Source: UBA11740 sp049273695 (lineage in GTDB: Bacteria; Acidobacteriota; Blastocatellia; Pyrinomonadales; Pyrinomonadaceae). From it: 64,000 bases of DNA. Position numbers and translations under genes: made by a program. Shown piece after piece: positions 43,415 to 51,915 of this stretch (position 1 is its first letter; the number at the start of each line of letters is the position of its first letter). Location of the stretch: assembly GCA_049273695.1 (NCBI GenBank), contig JBASRE010000005.1, forward strand, positions 62,001 to 126,000, in the 5' to 3' direction. The notes under the pieces were generated by a model. That model searched no databases. It worked only from the letters and a program-made list of their open reading frames with translations, and was not told the origin of the DNA.

Positions 43415-43464
43415 GTGTGATTGTTAAGGGACTGGTTTAGAGGCGAGCGTTGCCCGCCGCTCTC

Positions 43465-44166
43465 TTACGAAGCGTAGTGGCGATTCAGCTCTTCGCGCAG
43501 ACGGCGAAAGTGTGAGTCGAAAGTCACAAAGCCGCTGCCGCCCTGGAAAAAGGCGCGGCCGCCAGTTTCGTCCGAGACGCGCTGTAAAGAGCTTTGTCCG
43601 TAACTTGCCGCGAGACGGTTGCGGCTGGTCAGGCCCACGGACGGCGCGTAGAACGAATAGATCGAAACATTGCGGCGCTTCGCTTCCTTGATCGTGCGAT
43701 GGATGTCCAGCGTATTGCCGGCAGCCGTCGCATCGAAACCGCGAGACACATCGAGCCCGTCGGAAATCAGGAGGACCGCGTTGTTACCACCCCAGCTCGG
43801 ATCGAACTTCTTCAGCGCATCGATTACTTCCACGTACGGATTGAACGACGACGCTGCGGTGCTGGCCATGGGAATGCGCAGCGAATTCGCGGCGCGATTC
43901 AGGTCGGTAGTGAACGACTGCCGCACCTGCAAACGACCGGCGGTGATATAGCCAACCATCACGCGCGAGCCCGCGGGAAGGGAACGAATGAACTCTTTGG
44001 TGACGCCGATTTCGTTAGCCACCTGCGACGTCAAATTATCCTGAATGAGGATCGCGATATTCAGCGGCACACGCACCGCTTCGGCATCTTTCGCGGACGC
44101 GGTCGACAAACCGACGGTGACTAAAAGCGCTAACGCGAAAATGAATGAGGAACTTCTCTTAAACAT
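43465..44166 (-). CDS. Secreted von Willebrand A domain protein
   Basis: A 233-residue protein. The ATG at 44166 gives a signal peptide (SSSFIFALALLVTVGLSTASA). The domain begins LNIAILIQDNLTSQVANEIG, which occupies the MIDAS position (DNLTS in place of DxSxS), then RVMVGYITAGRLQVRQSFTT DLNRA, GGNNAVLLISDGLDVSRGFD and a final TGGRAFFQGGSG. It resembles the VWFA-related family common in Acidobacteriota. The metal site is partly degenerate. The function is unknown; such proteins usually bind other extracytoplasmic proteins. Confidence 0.85.
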   Translation of the reverse strand: MFKRSSSFIFALALLVTVGLSTASAKDAEAVRVPLNIAILIQDNLTSQVANEIGVTKEFIRSLPAGSRVMVGYITAGRLQVRQSFTTDLNRAANSLRIPMASTAASSFNPYVEVIDALKKFDPSWGGNNAVLLISDGLDVSRGFDATAAGNTLDIHRTIKEAKRRNVSIYSFYAPSVGLTSRNRLAASYGQSSLQRVSDETGGRAFFQGGSGFVTFDSHFRRLREELNRHYAS

Positions 44167-44274
44167 AGCTTTGCCTTTCAAACTGACGAACACTTCGCCA
44201 GAAATCGTTTTTGATTGAGTTGTCTGGGTTGAGTTTAAGATGCCTTTGAGGGCGCTAAGGTTGGCATGGAATCA

Positions 44275-44597
44275 GTGAGCCGTGGGCGGTGAGCAGTGGG
44301 CGGTGGGCGGTGTGCAGTGAGCCGTGGGCGGTGTGCGGTGGGCGGTGTGCGGTGGGCGGTGAGCAGTGGGCGGTGTGCAGTGAGCAGTGTGCGGTGGGCG
44401 GTGTGGAGTGGGCGGTGAGCGGTGAGCGGTGAGCAGTGGGCGGTGAGCCAGTGGGCGGTGTGCGGTGAACAGTGGGTGGTGAGCAGTGTGCGGTGGGCGG
44501 TGTGCAGTGAGCCGTGGGCGGTGTGCGGTGGGCGGTGTGCAGTGAGCGGTGGGCGGTGGGCAGTGGGCGGTGTGCGGTGAGCAGTGTGCGGTGGGCA
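44275..44597 (+). repeat. Long GTGNGCR heptamer array, 46 units
   Basis: 46 consecutive 7-base units of the form GTG-N-GC-R (GTGAGCA, GTGGGCG, GTGTGCG and others); a single 8-base unit (GTGAGCCA near 44453) accounts for the total of 323 bases. Open frames across it translate as Pro/Thr/Ala/His/Arg repeats and are not genes. It continues into a 69-bp core and a short inverted array. Confidence 0.95.
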
Positions 44598-44666
44598 GTA
44601 AAACATAGCATTGACACCCTAGTGTGATTGGACCTCAGTAACGCCGCGCTCGTGACGAGGGTTTAC
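44598..44666. repeat. 69-bp core of heptamer element, copy 1
   Basis: This 69-base segment, starting GTAAAACATAGC and ending GAGGGTTTAC, recurs at 63189-63257 with only three differences. Its ends (GTAAA, TTTAC) are inverted, and it contains ACAC-CCTA-GTGT and CTCGT-G-ACGAG palindromes. It lies between the 46-unit array and a four-unit inverted array. Confidence 0.9.
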
Positions 44667-44694
44667 TGCACACCGCCCACCGCACACTGCTCAC
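44667..44694 (-). repeat. Inverted heptamer array, four units
   Basis: TGCACAC, CGCCCAC, CGCACAC and TGCTCAC are reverse complements of GTGNGCR units. Read on the minus strand they begin at the stop codon of the DCC-family gene, whose TGA (44691-44693) is inside the last unit. Confidence 0.9.
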
Positions 44695-45143
44695 TGATGA
44701 AGCTTACACACGCCACTTTCATCACACGGTGGGGGTACGCCGAACAGAGTGTAGCGACGGGCAGCAAGCCAGCGGTAGAAGATGGGACCAAGTTTCGTGA
44801 ACGGCCAAACGCCCATGACAGGAGCGAGCCACTTCCAACGCGGCAGCACGCGAACGACTTCAATCCAGGCGAAGTAGCCTTTGTACCAACGCCCATCCGG
44901 TGGTCGAACAAGCATCTGCTCGGCCATCTCCTTGTGCGTATGTGGCGCCGCGCGATTCAGATTTTCCGGATCGTTGTAATCCAGCCATTCCAGCCTTTGA
45001 TCGCGATCGAGTGGCTCAACACGTTCGCGCGTCCAGCGACAGAGGATGCACTGACCGTCGGTGTAAACTTCGATCTTCGGTTGGGTTGCCAAGGTTGAAA
45101 CGCGTGTGCTGCGCGCACGATACAACACGGTGCCGTTCGGCAC
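44691..45143 (-). CDS. DCC-family (DUF393) thiol-disulphide oxidoreductase
   Basis: A 150-residue protein. PKIEVYTDGQCILCRWTRER carries the DxxCxxC motif of the DCC family; the LEWLDYNDPEN and GYFAWIEVVRVLPRWKWLAP segments and late FTKLGPIFYRWLAARRYTLF are also typical. Start is a GTG at 45143; a TTG at 45092 (MATQPKIEV) is an alternative that would drop a non-conserved N-terminus. A terminal CDESGVC may bind metal. The substrate is unknown. The stop codon falls in a repeat unit. Confidence 0.85.
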   Translation of the reverse strand: MPNGTVLYRARSTRVSTLATQPKIEVYTDGQCILCRWTRERVEPLDRDQRLEWLDYNDPENLNRAAPHTHKEMAEQMLVRPPDGRWYKGYFAWIEVVRVLPRWKWLAPVMGVWPFTKLGPIFYRWLAARRYTLFGVPPPCDESGVCKLHQ

Positions 45144-45291
45144 AAAATTGGTCCGACCGCAGTGATCCCAAGACTCCGTCGGCGACCAGCCGCATCTCCG
45201 CCGACGGAAATCAGCCGAGCCCGGGCGCCGATATCAGAACGAAAACAAATCTCGGGAACAATTACCGGTGGTCGCTGTCTAACCTCTTCCC

Positions 45292-45320
45292 TTGACAATC
45301 TAGGGAGCGGATTGTAGCTT
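45292..45320 (+). promoter_or_regulatory. Sigma-70-type promoter of the PadR-ABC operon
   Basis: TTGACA (45292-45297) and TAGCTT (45315-45320) are separated by 17 bases. They lie 34 bases before the ATG of the PadR gene, so autoregulation by PadR at this site is likely. Confidence 0.6.
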
Positions 45321-45353
45321 CTCCAGCCGGCACAATCGACGGATCGGCAAACA

Positions 45354-45686
45354 ATGGCAAAGGTACGCACCGACTTGATGCAAGGCACGTTGGAGCTTTT
45401 AATTCTGAAAACGCTCTCCCGCGGCACTATGCATGGTTACGGCATTGCCCAACGAATACACGAAGCGGTTGACGACGTGATTAAGGTCGAGGATGGTTCG
45501 CTATATCCGGCCCTTTATCGAATGGAAGAGCGCGGCTGGGTGGCGTCGGAATGGGGTGTCTCGGAAAACAATCGGCGAGCGAAGTTCTATAAACTGACCC
45601 GCGCCGGGCGGAAACAACTGGATGGTGAACAGGCGAACTGGCAGCGAATCTCGCAGGCGATTACCAGAATTCTGCAGACCGCATAA
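45354..45686 (+). CDS. PadR-family transcriptional regulator
   Basis: A 110-residue winged-helix regulator. LMQGTLELLILKTLSRGTMH GYGIAQRI is the PadR hallmark, followed by VEDGSLYPALYRMEERGWVA SEWG (recognition helix) and NNRRAKFYKLTRAGRKQLDG (wing). It is first in an operon with a small membrane protein and an ABC exporter, the usual setting for PadR repressors that respond to the exporter's substrate. Confidence 0.94.
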   Translation: MAKVRTDLMQGTLELLILKTLSRGTMHGYGIAQRIHEAVDDVIKVEDGSLYPALYRMEERGWVASEWGVSENNRRAKFYKLTRAGRKQLDGEQANWQRISQAITRILQTA

Positions 45687-45710
45687 GATCTAAATCCGAA
45701 AGGTTAGACG

Positions 45711-46205
45711 ATGAAAGCCCTGATCGGCCTATTCCAACGATTTAATAGCCAGCAGGCCAAGCATGAAATCGAAGACGAGCTGCGCTTTCATCTCGATCTT
45801 CTTACCGATGAACATTGCCGGCAGGCGATGACCCCAGACGAAGCAAGATCCAAGGCCGAAGAACGTTTTGGCAATTTTGACCAGATCAGGGATGAATGCG
45901 TAGAGATCAGCACGAGGAGCAGTCTTCAGACTCGGGCGCTGAAATGGTTACTAATTCTGATCTTCCTGACAGGAGTAGTGGTGCACGGCCTCGCAATAGA
46001 GTATCGCGTGACGCGCATCGGCGATCTCTTGATGATGATTGGTCTCCTCGGTCGTTTGTTGGTTTATGTGCGCGGTTTGCACCGTTCAAACCTTTCAGAG
46101 GCTACTGACACGTCTCCGTTAAAGTTGAATGATTCGCAAATGTCATTTACCGCTTACGACCAGAGAATGCGCACACCCGTTGAGCGCGTCATTTCCCACA
46201 AGTAG
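45711..46205 (+). CDS. Stand-alone permease-prefix-like membrane protein
   Basis: A 164-residue protein. The first 75 residues (QQAKHEIEDELRFHLDLLTD, EARSKAEERFGNFDQIRDEC) match the prefix domain that normally precedes MacB-type ABC permeases in Acidobacteriota. Two membrane segments follow (WLLILIFLTGVVVHGLA, IGDLLMMIGLLGRLLVYVRG) and then a polar tail. No permease core is present. It lies between the PadR and ATPase genes, so it is probably an accessory subunit. Confidence 0.78.
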   Translation: MKALIGLFQRFNSQQAKHEIEDELRFHLDLLTDEHCRQAMTPDEARSKAEERFGNFDQIRDECVEISTRSSLQTRALKWLLILIFLTGVVVHGLAIEYRVTRIGDLLMMIGLLGRLLVYVRGLHRSNLSEATDTSPLKLNDSQMSFTAYDQRMRTPVERVISHK

Positions 46206-46312
46206 ATTTCTCTAAGCGAGATCTGAAAAAAGCTAAAACCAAATTCTGAGCTCGGCATCCGGGACTCTTTGCGAAGAGGTGCGCCCAGCTCCGGCAAGGC
46301 ATCACGAAGACA

Positions 46313-47188
46313 ATGCTTAATATCAAAGAGCTCACCAAAACCTACCCGAGCGGAGTTCAGGCACTGAAGGGAATCTCGCTTGATGTGCCCTCAGGAATGT
46401 TCGGCTTACTTGGGCCCAACGGCGCAGGCAAGACAACGTTAATGAAGGTCCTGGCCACTCTGCTCGAGCCTGACTCAGGCACGGCAGAGATGAACGGCGT
46501 GGACCTGATAGTCGACAAACATGGGACACGGAAGATGCTTGGCTACTTGCCGCAGGAGTTTGGGCTTTATCCCACGCTCACCGCCGAACAAATGCTTCAT
46601 TACTTTGCGAAGTTAAAAGGCGTCCACGATAAGAAAGAGCGTGCGGCGTTGGTGGATGCCCTGTTTGAGCGAGTGAATCTTTCGGACTCGCGTCGACAGC
46701 GAGTCGGCGGGTTTTCAGGTGGCATGCGACAGCGGCTGGGCATAGCGCAGGCCCTTATTGGTCAACCGGCGTTGCTGATTGTGGATGAACCGACCGCGGG
46801 GCTCGATCCGGAAGAGCGGATGCGTTTTCACAATCTGCTTTCTGAAACGATCCGCGAGGGCACGGTTGTGATGCTCTCGACTCACATCGTTTCCGATGTT
46901 TCGAATCTGTGCGATCACATGGCCATCATTCGAAAAGGTGAGATCCTCGCCTCCTGTGTCCCGCAGCAGGCGATTGAAGAACTCAAAGAGACGGTCTGGG
47001 AAGGAACGGTGTCGCGTGAAGCGGTCGAGGGCGTCAGGGACTCCTGCAAAGTAGTCTCGTCGCAGATTTTCGGTGGACTACCGCGGCTGCGAGTTATCTC
47101 GAAAGGAAAACGGCCCAGCGAAGAGTTCGTCCCGGCTATTCCCACACTCGAAGACTACTACCTGAATCTCGTCAATCAACCGAGCTGA
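46313..47188 (+). CDS. ABC transporter ATP-binding protein
   Basis: A 291-residue ATPase: Walker A GPNGAGKTT, Q-loop YLPQEFGLYPTLT, signature FSGGMRQRLGIAQAL, Walker B LLIVDEPTAGLDPEE, switch histidine STHIVSD. The C-terminal 80 residues carry no extra domain of known function. It pairs with the permease encoded 19 bases downstream and is controlled with the PadR gene. The substrate is unknown; the arrangement resembles drug or peptide exporters. Confidence 0.95.
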   Translation: MLNIKELTKTYPSGVQALKGISLDVPSGMFGLLGPNGAGKTTLMKVLATLLEPDSGTAEMNGVDLIVDKHGTRKMLGYLPQEFGLYPTLTAEQMLHYFAKLKGVHDKKERAALVDALFERVNLSDSRRQRVGGFSGGMRQRLGIAQALIGQPALLIVDEPTAGLDPEERMRFHNLLSETIREGTVVMLSTHIVSDVSNLCDHMAIIRKGEILASCVPQQAIEELKETVWEGTVSREAVEGVRDSCKVVSSQIFGGLPRLRVISKGKRPSEEFVPAIPTLEDYYLNLVNQPS

Positions 47189-47207
47189 TGAGCAACGGGC
47201 ATTCAAG

Positions 47208-48941
47208 ATGAGAAACCCTCTCCACACTCCGTTCGCCGCAGTCTTTCAAAATGAATTGATCCTGAATTCAAAGCGGGTCGCTCCTTACGCGATGATGCTT
47301 CTGTTTGCCGCTAATGCGTTCCTCTGGTGGGGTTGGAGTGCAGCAGCGACTTACGGCTGGGCCATTAACAACGACTACAACATTGTCAGGAACCTTGGAG
47401 GCTTTATGCTCGCCTGGGGTCTGCCGCTGTTTAATGCGCTGATCATGGGAGATCCGGTCATAAAGGATTTCGATCGGCGTCTTGACCCGTTGATATTTTC
47501 CAAGCCGGTAAGCCGCGCGTCGTATCTGCTCGCAAAATTTTCCGCCAACTTCTTCATGCTAGTCTGCTGCATGTCGGCGTTCATGCTGACGTCACTGGCG
47601 TCGCAATGGTTCCCGTCAACGCGACTCGCGGTCCTGCCGGTAAGAGTGTTTCCTTATCTCAAACACTTCTTCCTGCTTGTTGTAATTTCGCAACTGTTGC
47701 TGGCCGCAATCTTCTTTACTCTGGCGACACTTAAGCGGAACGCAAAAATCGCTTACGGAGCGGCGGTCGCGTTTTACCCTTTCTACATTGCCTTTGGTTT
47801 CTTTGTTTTGAGCAAACTGCCGCTCAGTTGGCGAGGGGTCGTCGATCCGCTGATGTTCAGCGCGTTCCAGATTCCGAACGATAAATTTAGAGACCCAAAT
47901 TGGGTGAACGAACTCGTAATCATTTACAGCCCAACTCTGCTGGCGAACCGCGTAATGCTGGTCGCCATCGCCGGGATACTTCTAGCCATACTTTACCGCC
48001 GCTTTTCCATCAGTGAAGTGGACAGTCGCGAGAACTTTGCCGTTCTCAATCTTTCAAGCGCCGGATCAATCGCTAGAGTTGATCCGGAACTCATACCACC
48101 GACGCTGAGGGATGCTATTCAAAGCGTTGATGCTGAAGCACGCGTGCGGCAGATCGTTCAAGTTCCTGATGTGGCCATTGAAAACAAAGGCGCCACGGCG
48201 AATTTGAGAAAACTACTCGGGGCTACAGTGCTCGAATTGAATCTTCTGCGTCACGAGAGAAGCCTGATGGCGTTGGTGCCACTCTCGATTTTCATCTCGT
48301 TCCTGGCACTGCCATTTTCCGTCGGTGGTCAGAGCGCGCCGCCTTCGGCCGCGTTCGCAGGCAGTTCAGCCAGGGGACTCTTGCTGTTCTTGTTAGGGGT
48401 GATCGTCTTTTATATCGGCGAGGCCATGCATCGCGATCGCGAGATTCGGGTTGAGCCTGTTCTATGGAGCACGCCCGCGTCGAATAACGTTTTGCTGCTC
48501 CCCAAGTTTGTTGCGGTGCTTCTGGTGGCTGCGATGCTACTGGTTCTGCCCGGACTGACCGCAATGCTGACTCAATTTCTCAGAGGCCAGACTCCTATCG
48601 AAGTCTCGACGTACCTGATTACCTATACTTTGATTCTGGCTCCCAGTCTGGCCTTCATGGCTGCCGCCAGCATCGCCCTGAACGTTTTGCTGCGAGATAA
48701 GTACCTTTGTTACGCAGTTACGATTGCGCTCGGTTCGTCGCTCTTCTATCTGTACAGTCAGGGCTTAAACCACTGGCTCTACAATCCCGTGCTTTACGGA
48801 CTGTGGACAGAGGCGGACTTGAGTTCGCTGGGCGGGCTTTTGCGCATCCTGGGACTTAGAGCCTACTGTCTGGCAATTGCGGGGTTGAGTCTTCTTCTGG
48901 CGCATGTTTTATTTGAACGCAAGGTTAGTCGGAGATCATAG
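47208..48941 (+). CDS. ABC-2-type transporter permease
   Basis: A 577-residue integral membrane protein with about 12 helices in two halves (for example APYAMMLLFAANAFLWWGWS, HFFLLVVISQLLLAAIFFTL, then LLLFLLGVIVFYIGEAMHRD, LVAAMLLVLPGLTAMLTQFL). A cytosolic stretch (about 280-350) links the halves. DPVIKDFDRRLDPLIFSKPV SRASYLLAKF and IGEAMHRDREIRVEPVLWST are the ABC-2 loop motifs before TM2 of each half. Both halves are in one chain, so it may work with a dimer of the upstream ATPase. Confidence 0.9.
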   Translation: MRNPLHTPFAAVFQNELILNSKRVAPYAMMLLFAANAFLWWGWSAAATYGWAINNDYNIVRNLGGFMLAWGLPLFNALIMGDPVIKDFDRRLDPLIFSKPVSRASYLLAKFSANFFMLVCCMSAFMLTSLASQWFPSTRLAVLPVRVFPYLKHFFLLVVISQLLLAAIFFTLATLKRNAKIAYGAAVAFYPFYIAFGFFVLSKLPLSWRGVVDPLMFSAFQIPNDKFRDPNWVNELVIIYSPTLLANRVMLVAIAGILLAILYRRFSISEVDSRENFAVLNLSSAGSIARVDPELIPPTLRDAIQSVDAEARVRQIVQVPDVAIENKGATANLRKLLGATVLELNLLRHERSLMALVPLSIFISFLALPFSVGGQSAPPSAAFAGSSARGLLLFLLGVIVFYIGEAMHRDREIRVEPVLWSTPASNNVLLLPKFVAVLLVAAMLLVLPGLTAMLTQFLRGQTPIEVSTYLITYTLILAPSLAFMAAASIALNVLLRDKYLCYAVTIALGSSLFYLYSQGLNHWLYNPVLYGLWTEADLSSLGGLLRILGLRAYCLAIAGLSLLLAHVLFERKVSRRS

Positions 48942-49000
48942 GCACTGCGGCTGGTTATCTTTTCTAATATGGCGCTGAAACCTTCAACTGAAGAGCGCTC

Positions 49001-49555
49001 CTAATTCTCCTCTCGTGGTGAGACTGTTCGCCGTTCAATGTCATCTATCAGATTATCAATCAGAGTGTAGGCACTGGCGAACTCATCCACATTGCCGGCA
49101 GGCATTGCCGCATAAATACCAATTTCTGCTTTCAAAAAATCTTCAAAGTATCCGATCAAGTTACGAATTCTCTCCCAATCCTGGCGGGAAAGTGCGGACG
49201 TAAGCCCCCCTTTTATTATCGCGTTCATGAGATATCTAAATTTGGCGCTGTATGTTGATGTGGTTCGTGTGAAGAATAGGGAGTGTTTGTTGTTCCAGTG
49301 GTCAAGTTGCTCCTTAAACTCTGCGAAATTCGCTTGATGTTGAGTGCCTGCCCTAATCCTTTTTGAGTACTCACTGAGATAGGCATAAAGCTCAGGATAG
49401 CGCTCTACCCTCTTTTCAAAGAGCGCTTTCGCGTATCCATGCTCTTGCTCCTTCAGCACCCTTGCAAGATCGGCTTTGTTCTTCATCGTAGTGATGACAA
49501 CAGATACAATAACGGACACCAGTGCCGTGAAGACTGGGATGGCAAATTCAGACAT
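49001..49555 (-). CDS. Membrane-anchored helical hypothetical protein
   Basis: A 184-residue protein with an N-terminal membrane segment (AIPVFTALVSVIVSVVITTM) and a long helical cytosolic part (LARVLKEQEHGYAKALFEKR, QDWERIRNLIGYFEDFLKAE). AT content seems higher than in its neighbours, which could mean recent transfer. No family is recognised. It stands alone between the ABC operon and the EF-G gene. Confidence 0.65.
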   Translation of the reverse strand: MSEFAIPVFTALVSVIVSVVITTMKNKADLARVLKEQEHGYAKALFEKRVERYPELYAYLSEYSKRIRAGTQHQANFAEFKEQLDHWNNKHSLFFTRTTSTYSAKFRYLMNAIIKGGLTSALSRQDWERIRNLIGYFEDFLKAEIGIYAAMPAGNVDEFASAYTLIDNLIDDIERRTVSPREEN

Positions 49556-49767
49556 GTCCGGACATCCTCCTCTAGGGTGAGTGGTTTTTGCGACACCAAA
49601 ATCACTCGTTTGGTTAAGTCATAATCCTATCACTAAGCCATTTGCCTTTCGGCGCTCGCCTCGGATAAATTATCGGTCAATCCACAGTCACATCCTGTCT
49701 TTTCATTCCGAAATGAAGCTGGGGATGTCTCGCTGGAACTAGATCCTGAAAGGACCAACTCGCTCTT

Positions 49768-51861
49768 ATGAAAGTCTACGCTACCGAAGCCATTCGCAAC
49801 CTTGCGGTCATTGGACATGGCGACGCAGGGAAGACGCAACTGGTTAGTTCGCTTCTCTACGTCGCAGGCGCCACGCCCCGCTGGGGCAAAGTCGATGAGG
49901 GCACGACCACCACCGATCACGACGAAGACTCAATTGCCCGCAAGATCACACTCAACACCGGACTCGCCCACCTCGAACACAAAGAAACTAAAGTCAATTT
50001 GATCGACACGCCGGGATACGCCGCGTTCGTGTCGCACGCGCGGCCGGCCGTACGCGTCGCTGATTGCGGCGTCGTGGTGGTTGATGGCGTTAAGGGCGTC
50101 GAAGTGCAGACCGAGAAAGTTTGGAATTACGCGAATGAATTCATGTTGCCGCGCATGATGGTGGTGACGAAATTAGATAAAGAGCATTCGGATATCGGAA
50201 TCGCGCTCGATAGCGCGCATAACGTTTTTAAGAGAGCAATCGTTCCTTTCACTTTGCCCATCGGGAAAGAGCTCGGCTTCAAAGGTGTCGTCGATGTCGT
50301 GCATATGAAAGCATACGAGTTTGACGAGCACGGCAAAGCTAAAGAAATCGAAATTCCCGCGGACGGTCGCGATGTCGTGGACAAAACGCGCGAACGAATC
50401 ATTGAGCTGGTCGCCGAATCAGACGACGCTTTGTTAGAGAAGTATTTCGAGCAGGGCACGCTCGAGGATTCCGATGTGCTGCCGAACATCACGAAGGCGA
50501 TTGCGGCCAGTAAGCTCTGTCCCGTGTTCGCGGTTTCGACAACGAATCTGGTTGGACTCTCGACGCTGCTCGATCACATCGTCGAATTTGCGCCTGACCC
50601 GGCGCATCACGAAGCCGAACATGGCAAGAACGAGAAAGGCGAAGAGGAATCACGCAAGTATTTGAGCAGCGAGTCGTTTTCCGCATATTGCTTCCGCACG
50701 ATTGCCGACCCGTTCGCGGGGCGCATCAATGTGTTCAAAGTCATCAGCGGCAAAGTCGGCACAGACGCGACCGTCTACAACTGCTCGCGCAGCGTTTCCG
50801 AGCGCCTGGGCGCTCTGCACACAATGCAGGGCAAACAGCTCGATAAAGTTCCCGAAGCCAACGCCGGCGACATCATCGCCTGCGTAAAATTGAAAGAGAC
50901 TCAAACCGGCGACACGCTTTGCGACAAGGCAAAAGCGCTTGTATACGATCCGGTCCAGTATCCCGAGCCGGCGATTGCTTTCGCGATTGAGCCGAAGTCG
51001 CGGCAGGACGAAGAGAAGATCAGCGTGGCGATTCACAAGATTCTCGAAGAGGATCCGTCGCTGTCGTTTACACGCGACGCGCAGACGAAAGAGTTTCTGC
51101 TCGCAGGCTCAGGCCAGGTCCACGTCGAGACGGTCGTTGACAGACTTAAGAAGCGCTACAACGTCGAAGTGATGCTGCATCCGCCGAAGGTGCCTTACAA
51201 GGAAACGATTACGCAGCGCGCGGAAGTACAGGGCCGGCACAAGAAACAGACCGGCGGCCGCGGTCAGTTTGGTGATTGCAAAGTTATCTTTGAACCGTTG
51301 CCGCGCGGCGGAGGGTTTGCTTTTGAAGATAAGATCTTCGGTGGTTCAGTGCCACAACAGTTTCGACCCGCGATAGAAAAAGGAATTATTGAGGCCGCTT
51401 CACACGGCGCCATCGCCGGTTATCCGCTGGTCGACTTCAAAGTGCAGTTGATTGACGGCTCGTATCATAACGTCGATTCGGACGAGCACAGTTTCCGCGC
51501 CGCCGGCCGCAAAGCGTTCCGCAACGCCATGGAAAAAGTTAAACCAACGCTGCTGGAACCGATTATGGACGTTGAGATCGAAGCGCCACAGGAATGCAGC
51601 GGCGACATCATGGGCGACCTCAATTCACGGCGTGGGCGTGTTCAGGGAATGGATGCGCGCGGCAAAAACCAGGTCGTGAAGGCGCAAGTGCCGATGTCCG
51701 AGATGCTGAACTATCAATCGACGCTGAACTCGATCACCGCCGCGCGCGGCAGTTTCCACATGCAGTTCTCGCACTACGATCCGGTTCCGGGACAGCTGGC
51801 CCAGAAGATTGTTCAGCAGGCGAAGGACGAAGGCCGGATTCGCGTAGCCGAAGAAGATTAG
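49768..51861 (+). CDS. fusA: EF-G-like translational GTPase (paralogue type)
   Basis: A 697-residue EF-G homologue of full length: G1 GHGDAGKTQ (not the canonical AHIDAGKTT), G3 DTPGYAAF, G4 TKLD, then EF-G domains II-V (RINVFKVISGKVGTDATVYN, SGQVHVETVVDRLKKRYNVE, PYKETITQRAEVQGRHKKQT GGRGQF, DVEIEAPQECSGDIMGDLNS RRGRVQGMD). Non-canonical G1 and G4 suggest an EF-G2-type paralogue, perhaps acting in ribosome recycling or under stress, rather than the housekeeping factor. No str operon genes surround it. Confidence 0.9.
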   Translation: MKVYATEAIRNLAVIGHGDAGKTQLVSSLLYVAGATPRWGKVDEGTTTTDHDEDSIARKITLNTGLAHLEHKETKVNLIDTPGYAAFVSHARPAVRVADCGVVVVDGVKGVEVQTEKVWNYANEFMLPRMMVVTKLDKEHSDIGIALDSAHNVFKRAIVPFTLPIGKELGFKGVVDVVHMKAYEFDEHGKAKEIEIPADGRDVVDKTRERIIELVAESDDALLEKYFEQGTLEDSDVLPNITKAIAASKLCPVFAVSTTNLVGLSTLLDHIVEFAPDPAHHEAEHGKNEKGEEESRKYLSSESFSAYCFRTIADPFAGRINVFKVISGKVGTDATVYNCSRSVSERLGALHTMQGKQLDKVPEANAGDIIACVKLKETQTGDTLCDKAKALVYDPVQYPEPAIAFAIEPKSRQDEEKISVAIHKILEEDPSLSFTRDAQTKEFLLAGSGQVHVETVVDRLKKRYNVEVMLHPPKVPYKETITQRAEVQGRHKKQTGGRGQFGDCKVIFEPLPRGGGFAFEDKIFGGSVPQQFRPAIEKGIIEAASHGAIAGYPLVDFKVQLIDGSYHNVDSDEHSFRAAGRKAFRNAMEKVKPTLLEPIMDVEIEAPQECSGDIMGDLNSRRGRVQGMDARGKNQVVKAQVPMSEMLNYQSTLNSITAARGSFHMQFSHYDPVPGQLAQKIVQQAKDEGRIRVAEED

Positions 51862-51915
51862 ACGACTTCCTGGCGTCGAGAGAATCGCCTTCGGTTACGC
51901 GTTTCTATCTATGAC

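Noticed and set aside
44235..44617. Two overlapping minus-strand ORFs of about 120 codons with Pro/Thr/Ala/His/Arg repeats
   Set aside because: They are translations of the GTGNGCR heptamers, which stay open in several frames because the unit has few stop codons.
44598..44666. TTGACA in the 69-bp core as a promoter
   Set aside because: No -10 box lies 16-18 bases downstream in either copy.
44275..44694. Possible CRISPR array
   Set aside because: Units are seven bases with no unique spacers, and no cas genes are near.
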